Source: Taeniopygia guttata
Taxonomy: Eukaryota > Chordata > Aves > Passeriformes > Estrildidae
Direction of reading: 5' to 3'
DNA: 64,000 nucleotides
NCBI RefSeq assembly: GCF_048771995.1
Contig: NC_133063.1
Coordinates: 14,202,063 to 14,266,062 of the forward strand
Every line of letters begins with the position of its first letter. Position 1 is the first letter of the stretch. The notes under the pieces are model-generated. The model was given only the letters and a program-made list of their open reading frames with translations, searched no databases and was not told the DNA's origin. Position numbers and translations under genes: made by a program. Positions 1-16,100 of this stretch are shown here, in pieces.

Positions 1-1390
1 TGCCCTGGCTGGCAGCAAATAGTTGGAGCCCCAACAAATAAGTCAGGAGCAGGCACTGACCTTCTGCTCTCAAAGGGCACAGGGACCTGCGGTGCTAGCT
101 GGTAGGGGTGGGGGTGGCCAGTCACCTAGAGACTCTGCAGGACCCAATAAGCAAGCAGAAGACCTCAGCCAAAATATCACCATTGGACCAAGAGGCAAGT
201 GCAAGGGGCATGAAGGGTGGCCACATAGATTGTAAGGGTGTAAAAGCCCAGGGATTCCTTAAAAACAGCACATGCTGCTACTGAGCTGATGCATCATGAT
301 CAAAATACTTCCAGGAACCCAGCATCTGGGACACTGCTATGGGAAATGTGGGGCCAAGATGGCAAAGGAAGCTTGTCTGACAGCGTGAATATGGTGCGTA
401 CAGGGATTCAAATGGTGCACCCATCAGGTCACTGGAGTCACCCACTGCAAAGTGATCTCAGTCCCACCAGTGAAAATCTCACAGGTTGTGAATGTGATTT
501 CTAGAGTGGAATCTGAATGCTCAGACAGGAAATCCGGAAACTTGAAAAACTTAATAATAAAGACTTACATAAAAGATATTATTACCATTACTAAGGTTTT
601 ACATAAGTCCATATTATAACATAATAACAATAAAGTTACATGCAGTGTGATTGTTTGCTATTATCTACCTTAAGCCCATAATCTATAGTGCATGCTTTAA
701 AGATGTAGAATACGTATTTTCATCTTTGTCATGCTTTGTTCTGTTTCAGAGTTAGTTGTTTTTATCTCTGAAAGTTTACTATCCTCAAACTCCATAATTG
801 TAATTTCCATCTTGAGTCTAACAAGCTAAAGAGAACACAGATAATTTTCCTGCTTTCTCTTGAATCCTTGCTCCCTACCCTTTTACAATTCCAGTCTTAT
901 CACATGTGTGATAAAATGTACGCTTTGTTGTAATAAGCAGGATTTGATCTGACTGCAGGTTGTATCATGTTTCATTATTTTGGTCCTTTAAGTCTCATAG
1001 AGAACATTTTCTTGTTTCTACACTAAAACAGTAATGCTTTAATGCATTGAATTTGGTTTGCAAGGGCAAGCTTTGCAGGGGAGAGGGCTACAGGGATGGC
1101 TTCTGTGAGAAGCTGCTGAAAGTTTCCTCCATGTCCAGCAGAGATAATCCCTGGTGGCTCCAATACGGATGTGCTGCTGGCCAAGGCTGGGCCAGTCAGA
1201 AATGCTGGTAACACTGCTGTGATAACAGATTTAAGGTGAAAGAAAAAAAGTTCTTATGCAGATGTAATTGTGGCCAGAGAAGAGTAGGGTGAGAACATGT
1301 GAGAGGAACAATCTGCAGACACCAAGGTCAGTGGAGAAGGAGGAGTGTGGTAGTGTGTTTTTCTGTTGTAAACTTAACTTGTTTCTTGTC
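1..1390. other. Intergenic, no gene seen
   Basis: The first 540 bases are somewhat GC-richer than what follows and may be an old repeat that I cannot name. From about 540 the sequence is AT-rich and unremarkable. The short open frames have no recognisable domain and no splice or promoter context. HABP4 would be the expected neighbour on this side from human synteny, but I see none of it here. Confidence 0.5.
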
Positions 1391-1399
1391 ATCAGTTTA

Positions 1400-1930
1400 A
1401 AATTGTTTGTTCCATTTTATCCCCTATATATGCTTGGTTCCTCCCAAGTTGCACCCTCCCATCCTCTTGTCAGTCTCCCCACAAGACCAGCCCTTTATTC
1501 CAGACCCTTCCCCGCCAGTCCCAAAGGCACTGCCCTCCTCCCTTGTCTATCAGTGTAACCCCACTTTTGCCTTCAGAACCTTCCATATCCATCTTACTTC
1601 CCCCAAAGACCCATTGGTGTATTTTGTCCACACTCTTCCCATGTTATCCCACATTGGTTGTTTAAATGAAATCCCCACCTTGTACTTCTCCGCTTTTATC
1701 CTACTATTAGTTAAAAATTGCATCCTTGTTCCCTCCTCCCCTGTACTTAAGCTGTTGAACTGCTGTTTGAGTTGTCCCTTGTTCCTGTATCATCTCGGAT
1801 ATTAAAAGCTCTTGGGAACCTGCACAAGTGATCCCTCCCTTTCCTTTGTTCTGGATTCCTTGACTTGGGATAACACCAGTAGCTGCACAGAGCAGCCTGC
1901 TGCTTCTGGGAGCTAAGCAGCCCTGCTCAC
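1400..1930. repeat. Pyrimidine-rich stretch, possible LTR-like repeat
   Basis: The + strand is strongly C/T-rich, with a TATA-like CTATATAT near 1425 and an ATTAAA near 1800. It runs directly into the ERVL-type fragment that follows. It could be part of that element or a separate old LTR. The open frames crossing it look like composition effects. The assignment is tentative. Confidence 0.35.
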
Positions 1931-1931
1931 A

Positions 1932-2641
1932 CCACCACCCAGACCAGCCCAAGGGGTGGAGAGGGGGTGGCCTCTCCTGGCATGGGCCAGGAGGTAGGGC
2001 TAGCTGTGGTCATCTCCAGGCAGCCAACTATGTCAGAGGAGGAGCTGCTCGAGGCATTAGAGCTGAGGTTCTCCTGCAGCCCGTGGTGCAAACCATGGCG
2101 AGGCAGCTGTGCCCCTGCAGCCCATGGAAGTCCAGGGGGATGCAGAGATCCACCTGCAGCCCATGGAAGAGACCCACGCTGGAGCAGGTGGATGCACAGA
2201 GGAGCCTGTGAACCCAAGAGAGGCCCCATGCTGGAGCAACCTGTCCTTGAAGGACTTCTACCCTGTAAAAGAGTGACCCACACTGCAGCAGTTTTGGGAG
2301 GACTGTTTTCTGTGGGATGGACTCACATTGCAGCAGGTCACTGAGAGCTGCTACTCATGAGATGGACTCATGTTGGAGAAGTTCATGGAGAACTGTCTCC
2401 CATGGGTGGGACCCCAGGGTGCAGCAGGGGAACAGCTCCCCTCCCTGAGAAGTGTCAGGCGATGAACTGCCCTAACCCCCATTCTCTGTCTCCCTGCACT
2501 GCTGCGGTAGGAGGTAGAGCTGATCTTTCCCAGTCATTATCTCAAGCCATGAACCTTTTGTTAAAATTTCTTTCCTCTGTCCAGCTGCAGAGGGAAGTGA
2601 TAGAGGTTTTGGAATCTTGCCAGGTCAAACCACAACACAGA
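1932..2641 (+). mobile_element. ERVL-type LTR-retroelement 3' region, fossil fragment
   Basis: The stretch contains repeated variants of a unit like GCAGCCCATGGA...CCCACGCTGGAGCAGG. I recognise this from the noncoding 3' part of avian ERVL elements. It ends in AGGTCAAACCACAACA, the usual LTR-type end of that group. The copy is old, diverged and incomplete, and no matching 5' end is seen nearby. Family assignment is from memory. Confidence 0.6.
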
Positions 2642-2644
2642 TGA

Positions 2645-4090
2645 AGCCAGCAGCGTAGCATCAAAATACTCTGATACTAAAGGTAACATATTTAATATTG
2701 CTAAAACACTACAGTTCAGATTAGTTTAGAACCAGTTTTACATGTTACATGACCTTTTTAAAATAATATATCACAATACCTATGACTGTGTACTGAAAAG
2801 CAGTGTGTTTTAAGCCCTCTAGGCCAGGTACATTCTACATGCACATTTTCCCTTCCAGTGGCAGGATCTGGAGAAAAAGTTCGCTTCTCTTTGGTTATGG
2901 CTATTACAACATTAAACACTATTGTTCAGAAGAGTTAAAATAACAGATGCGGCATCAACTAACTTCTTCCTACTTTTGTGCTGCCTCTACTAACAAAATT
3001 CTATTTGTTTGCATTAGAAAAATTTACAAGATCCACATAAATAAGTTAATCTGCTGCCAAGCCCTTGAAAGTCATCAAAAAACATGTGTACATTGGGGCA
3101 GCATGGGTTAAATACATATTCAGTTGCTCAGGATGCACTGCACCATTCCCAATATCTACAGTCCTGTATACCAGCATACAATGTTAACTCCATCCATCAC
3201 TGGATTCTTTAGCAGCTAAATGTACTATCTGAAGCATTAGGCTTCAGATTTAGAGGTAGTTTTGGAAAGCTATGAAGAGTATTTGCAGTTTGGTTTTGGG
3301 TGCAATTATTTTAACATAACTAATTTCCCCCCATTTTTTTACATTTTAAAGTAGATTTTAACATATTTTTCTTTATTACGACTCCTCTACAACATCATTA
3401 TATTAGCAGAACTATTTATTGTGGGCTATTTTTAGGGCCAAAGGTTTTTAAGGGGGTCAGATCCAAGCATGTGGAAACCTGTTTGCTCATTTTGGAAATA
3501 AACGCTACAAGTTGCAGTATTTTCTTTCTGGCCTGGTAAGCAAGCCTGACCTGGCGTAGTAATGGTAGGACTTTGACATGTAACACTGACTTTGAGAAAC
3601 TGGGATAGCACAACAATGAACAAGAATTTGCCTAAGCAAACATTTGAGGATTTTTAGTTAGTTTAAAAGAGTAGTCAAAGCAAACTCGAATATAATTCAT
3701 AATGAAAGGGCAGCTGATCTCAGGATGGATGAGGAATGCTGCAGCCCCATATTACAGCCTCTGCATTGGAAGAACTGGTAGGCTTTTCCCATTATCCAAA
3801 AGGCCATTAAATAGTAGCCATATACTGCAAACCTGCTCTTCCCTGCACTTTCCTGTTCCTGTCAGTCGTGATGTTTGTTAGTCTTACAGGACAGCAGTCT
3901 GCAGCATACGAATAGTGAATAAAATAGACCTGGGAAAAAAACTTCACCATTCTTACATCTCCGTGCCTTCCCTGTGCTCCTGGTACCGGCCTCAAAATTT
4001 AGCTACTAACGTAATAAATGCAAGTTATGTTCTCAGACTGGAGTAGTCTCATTTTGAGAAGAAACTTCTTACATTTTAGTTCTCTACCAC
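2645..4090. other. Intergenic AT-rich DNA, no gene seen
   Basis: This is ordinary AT-rich sequence between the ERVL-type fragment and the ZNF367 promoter region. The open frames are under 70 codons and resemble no protein I know. No RNA gene or clear repeat was seen. Confidence 0.5.
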
Positions 4091-4095
4091 ACTCT

Positions 4096-4225
4096 AATTA
4101 ATGAAGCTGTTCCTCATGCTGAGGTGAAGCTTCTTATGTTTCAGCTTAGGACTACTGGTCCTCATGCTATCGCTGGGTACCACTGAATAGTCTGGCACCA
4201 TCCTCTTAAAATTCCACCTGCCTTA
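4096..4225 (-). mobile_element. CR1 LINE fragment (3' part)
   Basis: On the - strand this reads like the part of CR1 around the phrases for 'cctcatgctgaggtgaag' and 'gctgggtaccactga', which are typical of avian CR1 3' ends. It is short and diverged. It sits just upstream of the ZNF367 CpG island. Confidence 0.6.
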
Positions 4226-4603
4226 AGAACCCCCTGAAATTACCGAGTCGAGGGCCGTGACGCCTCCTGCACACTCTCACAGCCCCGGGACCGGCGCCTG
4301 TGTATGTGCAGGCGGTGCCCCACTGCCACGGGCACGGCTGCCAGACCGGGCGTGTCCCCGGGCGGCCCCGCCGCCGCCATAACGGCCGCGCTGGCGCGAC
4401 CCCGCCCGCCCCACGATGCCCGCGGAGGCGGCGGCTCGCACTGACTGAGGAACCCTCCCCGCCCGCAAGTTCGCTCGCAGCTCTGTCCGCCGCTGAAGGC
4501 AGGGCCCCAGCAGGGGAAAGGAAAGAGCTTCCCCCCGCCCCAGGAAAGGGAAAGGCAGCCACGACTGGCTGTCCCACCGCCAGGCGACCCCTTTAAGCCG
4601 CCG

Positions 4604-4930
4604 GGCGCGCCAACTCCGCTACGCCGCCACGGGATTGGCCCGCGCAGCCCGCCCACAGCCGCGGCGCGCCAAACCTGCCCGGGCGCGCCACCCCTGCCTC
4701 CCCCCGCCCCCGCCGCCGCGGGCCAATCAACGCATCCTCCGGCGTCGTGGGCCCGGCTTCTGCCCAATAGAGTGGCAGCAGATGCACGGCCCCGCCCCCC
4801 GGCCCCGCCCGCAGAGGCGCGGCCGCCGCCTTTCCCGCCCAGCGGTTGGCCGGCGGGAACAGACTCCCCGTGACACTCGCGCCGGCCGGGTGATTGGCTG
4901 CGCTCGGGCGCGAAACGTAACGCGGGAAAA
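4604..4930. promoter_or_regulatory. NF-Y and E2F motif cluster upstream of ZNF367
   Basis: Within about 330 bases there are four CCAAT boxes on either strand: ATTGG at 4634-4638 and 4893-4897, and CCAAT at 4723-4727 and 4764-4768. There are three GGCGCGCC octamers at 4604-4611, 4663-4670 and 4682-4689, and the second is followed by AAA, giving an E2F-like GCGCCAAA. There is TTTCCCGCC at 4831-4839 and GCGGGAAA at 4922-4929, both E2F-type. Paired NF-Y and E2F sites are typical of S-phase and G2 genes. That fits the reported cell-cycle-linked expression of ZNF367. Confidence 0.7.
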
Positions 4931-5356
4931 CCTGGGGCTCGGCCCGGGCTGCGAGCGCGGAGCTACGGAGGCGGCAGCGCCGGCTCCTCCTCGGGCATCG
5001 CCGCGACCAGGGCTGCCAGCGGGGCCGGCTTCGCTTCGGAAAGGTGCGGGGACTGCTTCGCTCCGGCCGCTGCCATGGCCGGGGGTCGCCGCTGACTTGG
5101 GGGATCCGCTCGGGGGTGGCCGCGGAGGCGGAGGGGTGCGGCGGGCAAGCCACCGAGACACAGGGAGCCGCCGTCCTCAGTGATGAGCGGCTGAGGCAAG
5201 CCCGGGCGGCGACAGGTGGCGACGGCGGCGGGACCTTCGTGCAGCTGCACGGCCCATTCCGGGACACGGGCGCGGACAGCGGGGCCGTGCCGCGGCGGAG
5301 CGCCGTCCTTTCCCTCTCTACGCACTCCCTCCGCCGCTGCCCGCGAGGGTTCGGCG

Positions 5357-9922
<4,566 letters not shown>

Positions 9923-11007
9923 ATAGGAGCAGTCTCTGCCCATAAAAAAATGTACTTTCTGGTGTTACTTAACCAGTTAGATCCCAAGCATAAGCTAAGC
10001 ACCTTACTTGCTTATAATAGGCTGCTATTCTGTAGAATTTATGAAGAATGTTGTTGCCCCGTAACATGGGGTGAGAGAATTGCACTTTTGATAGAGTAGA
10101 AGACGGATGTAAAATTTCTAAGTATTTTGTAAATATGGGACTGCATAAGGCAGGGTTGACAAATTTATGTGTCATGGGAGGCTAGATTTTGCAAGGTTAA
10201 CTCATTTATCTGAAGCAGATTTCACAGGAAACATTTTTCTGAACAAAGTGTTCGTGATTAGCAGGATGGTACATGTGGCCAAAGAAGGCTGACAAAAAAG
10301 TATTTATCTGACTATCTAGCAAAGTGATGAGTCTGGGGATATTGTTAAACAGCAATGAAATCATGTTTTTCTAATGTCTATGTATCTTTACCTAGCATCT
10401 CCAAGGCAAAGGGCAGAGGTTAGTTATCTCAACTTGTACAGGGAAAGAAAATGCTTCATGCAGGGAATATCTTCACTGTGACTGCCCAAGGTATGAGGCT
10501 TGACTTTGCTGCTTCACATTTTTTTAATTTGATTTCAGCAGAATCTCTTGGTAGCACTTGTTATTCCTAACATGTGTAGTTGGGAAGTTTTGCACATTGT
10601 TTTATCTGAAAATGATTAGTCTTGCAAAGTCTTGTAAAAGGTAAAGAACTGGTAATATTTTTTTCAGGTGTTTTGGGCCCTGTAGTGATTTGGCACTTGA
10701 TTTTGTTAGTAAAGGGGTTATTTACAGGGTGGTATGAGTTTGTAGTAAACTATTCTAGGTCTTCTATTAGCAAACACTAAGTTTTAAAGTATTGCTTTTA
10801 TAATGATTAGCAAATAGAAGCCTCCATACTTACTGTGCATAAAGCCACCTTACTGCTTACTCCAGCATAACATGCCGATTTTTTGTTCACTAACCATAGC
10901 ACAGCTATAAAGTAAACACTGCTGAAAAGTATTCACTATACAATTAGAAAATAGGCTTCCAAAGGTAGTTACAAGTGTGTTAACAGTGTGATTTCATACA
11001 TTTCCCA

Positions 11008-11013
11008 AATAAA
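11008..11013 (+). promoter_or_regulatory. Candidate proximal poly(A) signal of ZNF367
   Basis: A canonical AATAAA lies about 1.1 kb after the ZNF367 stop codon. It is one of two plausible sites. Confidence 0.4.
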
Positions 11014-11925
11014 TGAAGTTGCAGAATGCTGCCTAGTACTCAGATGCCATAAATGATGATACAAAATGTTTAACAGGGTATCTTGTCACTTTGTGAATGT
11101 TATGTACTTTCAGTAGCACTGTCTCATGGTGATCTTTTACTATATTTTGCTTTGAAGGCAGCCAGAGATTCCTCATATGCTAACAAAACTTTGTTTTCAG
11201 ATTGGACTTTTATGTGTGGTTTTGTTGTTGGTTGTTGTTAAGCTACTGCTTAAGGGGATATTAATAATGTGTATTTACTGACCTGCTTGCTTTAACTTCT
11301 TCCTCTCATTGGAAGTCAGAAAATTCAGATGAGAAGGGGAGCCTCTTTCCCTCTCACTTGAACTGAAAAGGAAGAAAACATTTTGTCAATCACTTGATGT
11401 AGGCTGACCAGATGCATACAGCTGTACCAGAAAAGTAGAGTGGTTTTACATCAGAAACTGCAGCTGTTGAAGTATGTTCTCTGATAACCTTTTGTGGCTG
11501 AAAATCTCATTAACCCAGTTTATTTATATCCTGTGTTGATGCACTTAACTAAAAAGGAATTGAATAATTTAAAAAAAAATTAAAGTGTCTTTCATTGTTT
11601 GTAAATAATTTTGCACCAGTGATACGGTTTAACTTCTGCTTCAGCTTCTGAAAAAGATAGGAAACACTAGTCATACAAGGCTTCTTTGCCTACATAAAAC
11701 TGGTAATTCATTAATGTATGTAGGTTTTCGATTTCTAAAAAATATTAAGTGTTTCTGACTGTTCATCTGGCTTCATGTGAATAGTCTGATCCCAAAATGA
11801 GCCCTGAATATACATCTTGTAATTCTGAATCATAACTCAAAATTGCTCTCAAGTAGTATTTCATAGGACAGAAGACTGTAATTACCAGCCACCTGCAGAC
11901 TGGAATATTACTTCATCGGGATTAG

Positions 11926-12060
11926 TTGTGGGTTTTTTGGTCGGGTTTGGGGGGTTTTTGTTTTGTTTTTTCTGGGTTTTTGTTTGTTTGTTTTTGTTGT
12001 TGTTGTTGTTGTTTGGGGTTTGGGGGGGGGAGTGAGGGGTTGGTTTATTTTTTGGGTTTG
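11926..12060 (+). repeat. G/T-rich low-complexity tract, G-quadruplex-prone
   Basis: The sequence is runs of T separated by runs of three to eight G, with a (TTG)n core near 11990-12012. It includes GGGTTTGGGGGG and later GGGGTTTGGGGGGGG. On the sense strand of the ZNF367 3'UTR it could fold as an RNA G-quadruplex if the distal poly(A) site is used. Confidence 0.8.
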
Positions 12061-12363
12061 AGGTTTTCAAATTTCTTTTTTCAGTCAGCCAGAGTATTTC
12101 CTCAGGTCTTTGAAGTATGACAAGTACACTGGATTGTACTTTGCCAGACAAAATTCAGACAGCTGGAGCAGTTTTGGATCATGACAAGTTTTGGCTAAAA
12201 TACCAAGTTAAAAAAAGCAAAGATGAGATGTGGAAGACTGCTTTTCATTTTAGTAAGTGATTACATACAAGAAATCGTTTGGTGCTTTGAAAGATTGAAG
12301 GTGTTGTGTGGCATGAGTTAAAAGCAGAAGAGTTGATGTGCTGTCATTCTAATAGATGCTTTG

Positions 12364-12369
12364 AATAAA
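12364..12369 (+). promoter_or_regulatory. Candidate distal poly(A) signal of ZNF367
   Basis: A canonical AATAAA with a TG-rich element shortly downstream lies about 160 bases before the SLC35D2 CpG island begins. Confidence 0.5.
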
Positions 12370-12890
12370 AATTTGATTCTAATTTTCAGGTTTAATGTGT
12401 GCTGTTTGGTAATTATTAAATACTCAGCCTCTTCCTCGTTTCTGACCCGTTGCAGGTAAGGTTTAAGGTGTATATTTATAAATCTGACACAAGTTAAACC
12501 ACCCGAGGCAAATTGTTTAGTTTCAGGAACTTGTCCGTCGCTCCGTGCCAAGCCCAGGCCGAGCTCGGGGTGCTAAGTGTGGCTGTGGCGGTGTCCTGCC
12601 GTCCGTGCCCGCGGGGGGAGGCCCGGAGGCCCCGCTTTGCCCCGGCCTGGTTTAACAGCACGGCCGGGCTCTGTGGGGACGGGGCTGCCTCCCGGGAGCT
12701 GCCGAGGCAGCGCCCGGCACCCCGAAATTGGAATTTTAAACCGGACGACGCTGGAGGTGCCGGCCCGGCCGCCGAGCCCCGCAGGCCGCGCTGCTGAGGC
12801 GCCGCGGCTGCGGCAGCGCCCCCCGCAGGCCAGGGCTGCGCGGCGCCGCTCCGGACCCGCCCGCGGGGCCACCGCGCCCGGGACCCGCGG

Positions 12891-12942
12891 GGAGGAGGGG
12901 GAGGAGGAGGAGGAGGAGGAGGAGGAGGAGGAGGAGGAGGAG
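12891..12942 (+). repeat. (GGA)n microsatellite in SLC35D2 5'UTR
   Basis: About 50 bases of almost pure GGA/GAG repeat lie 59 bases upstream of the start codon. A second short GAG run (13022-13036) codes for Glu8-12. It is purine-only on the mRNA strand and likely to vary in length. Confidence 0.9.
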
Positions 12943-13000
12943 CGGCGTCCCCACGGCCAGCCCGGGGCAAGCCCGCGGTGCGGCCCTGCTCGCCGCCGCC

Positions 13001-13149
13001 ATGAGCGCCGGGCTGGCCGCGGAGGAGGAGGAGGAGGCGGTCGCCGCAGCCGCGTCCCCGGCACTTCCCAGGGTGCTCTCGGCGCTCTTCTACGGGACGT
13101 GCTCTTTCCTCACCCTGCTGGTCAACAAGGCGCTGCTCAGCGCCTACAG
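13001..13149 (+). CDS. SLC35D2: SLC35D2 coding exon 1
   Basis: This exon encodes [14 protein letters not shown] through NKALLSAY and two bases of Ser50. It has an acidic cytosolic N-terminus, then the first membrane span [16 protein letters not shown]. The start is the first ATG after the GGA repeat and fits the mammalian N-terminus. The donor is GTGAGC. Confidence 0.92.
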
Positions 13150-16100
13150 GTGAGCGCCGGGGCAGCGCGGGCAGCCCCAGCCGCAGGGTGCCGGGCGATG
13201 CCGGCTGTCCCTGCCCGGCCGAGAACCCTTCCCTTCCTGTCAGTCACGGCCGCCCGGGCAGCCCGCATCCCGAGCTGCTGGAACCGGGGCTGCTTTCTCC
13301 AGTTTGAGATTCCACTTGTGCCCAGTGTGTACCAGCACCGCCCGATGGGCAGGCACAGTTCCGACAGCACCCGTCTTTTCCTCCGGGTCTTTCTGCTGTT
13401 CCCAGAGGATCGCACTACTTCAGACACCCGTGAGGGAAACAGCATGTCCTCTTTAACTGTTCCTGCCGAAGAGTGGCTTCCTTCCAGCATCTTTCTTTTC
13501 TGAGGTAGCCAGAAACGAAAAGTGAAGCTCGTAAAACGGCTTGGTCATAAAAACACTGAGAGAGCCCGACCTTGACTTAATATGGTGCAAATTCCCGTAT
13601 GGAATCCTGGTGATAACTAGCATCTTCTACCATTGCATAAAGCAACAGCATTAACTGCACACCTCTTACACTTTGCATTTTGCTCTTAATCTTGCACCTG
13701 TGGGAAATAGGAATTTACGCATTCATCTCCAAGTCATACTTTTGCCATCTAGATTTCTACTTGTTGGACTTCAATCATCTTTGTGGGTCCCTTCTGACTC
13801 AGGATAGTCTATGATTGTCCTGTGACTGCCATTTTTCTCAGCATTAACATGTGTTACTTAAAATCTTTGCTCTGTTTTTGCTGTGGTTTAGCTCATCTTG
13901 AATGAAAATAAGAAAAGGAAAAAACAAAATGAAAAGAAAGCTAAAAAGCCAAACCTGCTGTCATTTTTTAACATTCAGTGCTATGTGAACATACAGCAGC
14001 TGTATTTAATATGTCTCATAAACTGTACATGGTGCAAGTTGAGATTTTATTTTATAGTGGTTTTTATCCTACAGACTCCAGCTCCCTAAAAGTCCCTGGC
14101 ATACATCTAGCACATCTGTGTGAGATAATCAAGTACAGTATGTCCATCAGTAAGCCTCAGTTTTGTATTAATTCCCTACAGCATTGGTGGAAATATTTAG
14201 GCCTCTGCAAATCACAAATGTCTGGAGAAATCTGTGTGGTACAGATGGGCAAACTCTCCATCTTTATATGGGGGAGCTGTAAATATTAAACAAAAAGCAG
14301 TTTAAGTGTCACATGATTATAAATGGAAGTCCTGTTATTTCTTATGTTTTCCCTGCCCCCAGTACTTCCGTTTCCCTGACCTCTTTTGCTATCAGTCGCT
14401 CCTAACTCTGTGTCAAGACTGTGATGCTCTTATGGCCTTTTTGCTGTGAGTCAGTGTGTTTTCTTTTGTCAATACTTTGTTCCCATCCCAATTATGTTAC
14501 TATTAGATGTGCATTTTTCACCACACTAAGTAGGAGAACAGTGGCTTCTGCAAATGTCATGAAGTTCAACAAGGCCAGGTACAAGGTCCTGCACCTGGAT
14601 TGAGGCAATCCTAGGCACAAATATGGTCTGCACAGAGAATGGGTTGAGACTATCCTGGGGAGAAGGACTTGGGGTGTTTGTGGTAAAAATACGGAATATG
14701 AACCAGCACCAGGTGCTTGCAGCTCAGAAACCCAACCACCTGGGTTGCATCAGAAGAGGTGTGCCCAGCAGGTCAAGGAAGGGGATTCTGTGCCCCTGCT
14801 CAGGTGAGACCCCACCTGTAATAATACATCCAGGTCTTGGGCCCTCTAACTCTAAGACATAGATGGGTTAGAATTGGTCCAGGGGAAGACACTAATCACA
14901 GTGGCTCTGATCACAGGATGGCAGCAGCTTTCCTGTGAAGACTGAGAGAGACGGGGTTGTTCAGCCTGGAGAAGATTCCAGAAGACATTATTCCAGGAAG
15001 ACCAGGCTTTCCAGTACCTAAAGGGAAGAGCTCAAGAAGGACTTTTCAGAAGATCACGTAGTGACAGGACAAAGGGAAATGGACTTAAGCTGAAAGAGGG
15101 GTGGTCTAGATTGATATTAGGAAGAAATTCTTTACTGTGAGGCACTAGAGTGAGTTGTCCAGACAGGTTGTGGACTCCCCATCCCTAGAGGTGTTCAAGA
15201 CCAGTCTGGATGGGGCTTTGAGCAGCCTGGAGTAGTGGAGGGTGTCCCTGCCCATGGCAGAAGGTTTGGAGCTAGATGATTTTTAAGGTCCCTTCCAGCG
15301 TAAGCCATTCTTGGATTCTATCCATGCTTTCAGCTAAAGCCAACTGAAGGGTTATAGTAGGAATGTAGCTGGTTTAGTAGACAATAGATGTTTCTACAAT
15401 ATTTGCCTAAGAACTTGATTTTGACAAAAGCATATTGCTGGTATGTTTGGATTGTAGTGATAAGCTTCCATGTTAGAGCAAGTGCAAGATGTTTCAGTTA
15501 CTATCCCATCTCAGGATTCAAAATGTATATGTGAAGCTACTCAATAATGCATTAAGAGTCCTCTAAGTGTGTTACCTTCGCTTGTGAACATTTCCCAAAC
15601 AACTAGAAATTCAGAACTGATCAACTGTACGTGGGCTGTATCACTTGGGCTGCAGAAATGAAATATTTCTATTACAAGTGTAGTCCTGAGCTTCTCTTAA
15701 ACACAGACCACTCATTTTCATGTTTAATTGTCGACTTTGAATTTAAACTTTAACATTTTTATTTTTCCTAATTATTTATTTTCATTCCTCAGTACTAAAT
15801 ATCTGTTCATGCTTTTCAGCTTCCCATCACCAATGTTTCTTGGAATTGGACAGGTATGTTCACAAGTAAAGCATACTTAAAGTATTCATTATTTTAAAGT
15901 TAAACTAATGATAATAGAGGTAGATTTTAAGGGGCAAAATCACAGTTACAGTGAACTGCTTGTCTTCTGAATTAGATACACTATAAGGAATGTAATTTGT
16001 TTAATTGAAAACAGATAACTTTGAGCTTGAGTCAAAATTATTGCCTGGAGGGGGTAATGTAAAAGACTGGAATGCTATTTATTTCTCCTTGTAAAGTTCA

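Larger units (their letters stand above)
9923..12390 (+). other. ZNF367: ZNF367 3'UTR and downstream sequence
   Basis: After the stop there is about 2.4 kb of AT-rich sequence with no gene. Candidate poly(A) signals AATAAA lie at 11008-11013 and 12364-12369. The second is followed about 25 bases later by a TG-rich stretch (TGTGTGCTGTTTGG), as expected of a cleavage region. A G/T-rich tract lies at 11926-12060. The true 3' end cannot be fixed without RNA data. Confidence 0.55.
12530..13260 (+). promoter_or_regulatory. CpG island, SLC35D2 promoter and exon 1
   Basis: GC content and CpG density rise sharply at about 12.53 kb and fall by about 13.26 kb. The island covers the presumed start site, 5'UTR, first coding exon and first donor of SLC35D2. 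No TATA box is obvious. Long frames on both strands here, including a proline-run frame opposite the GGA repeat, are composition artefacts. Confidence 0.85.
13150..15819 (+). other. SLC35D2 intron 1 with CR1 pieces
   Basis: The first 110 bases are still CpG-rich. The rest is AT-rich and holds two CR1 fragments (listed separately). I see no other gene or regulatory structure. Confidence 0.8.

Noticed and set aside
12494-13064. Proline-run and serine-run frames on the - strand at the SLC35D2 promoter
   Set aside because: They are translations of the reverse complement of the GGA repeat and the surrounding CpG island.
12577-13503. 308-codon + frame with a Glu run across the SLC35D2 5' end
   Set aside because: It is in a different frame from the transporter start at 13001 and runs through the exon 1 donor into intron 1. 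It is a composition artefact.
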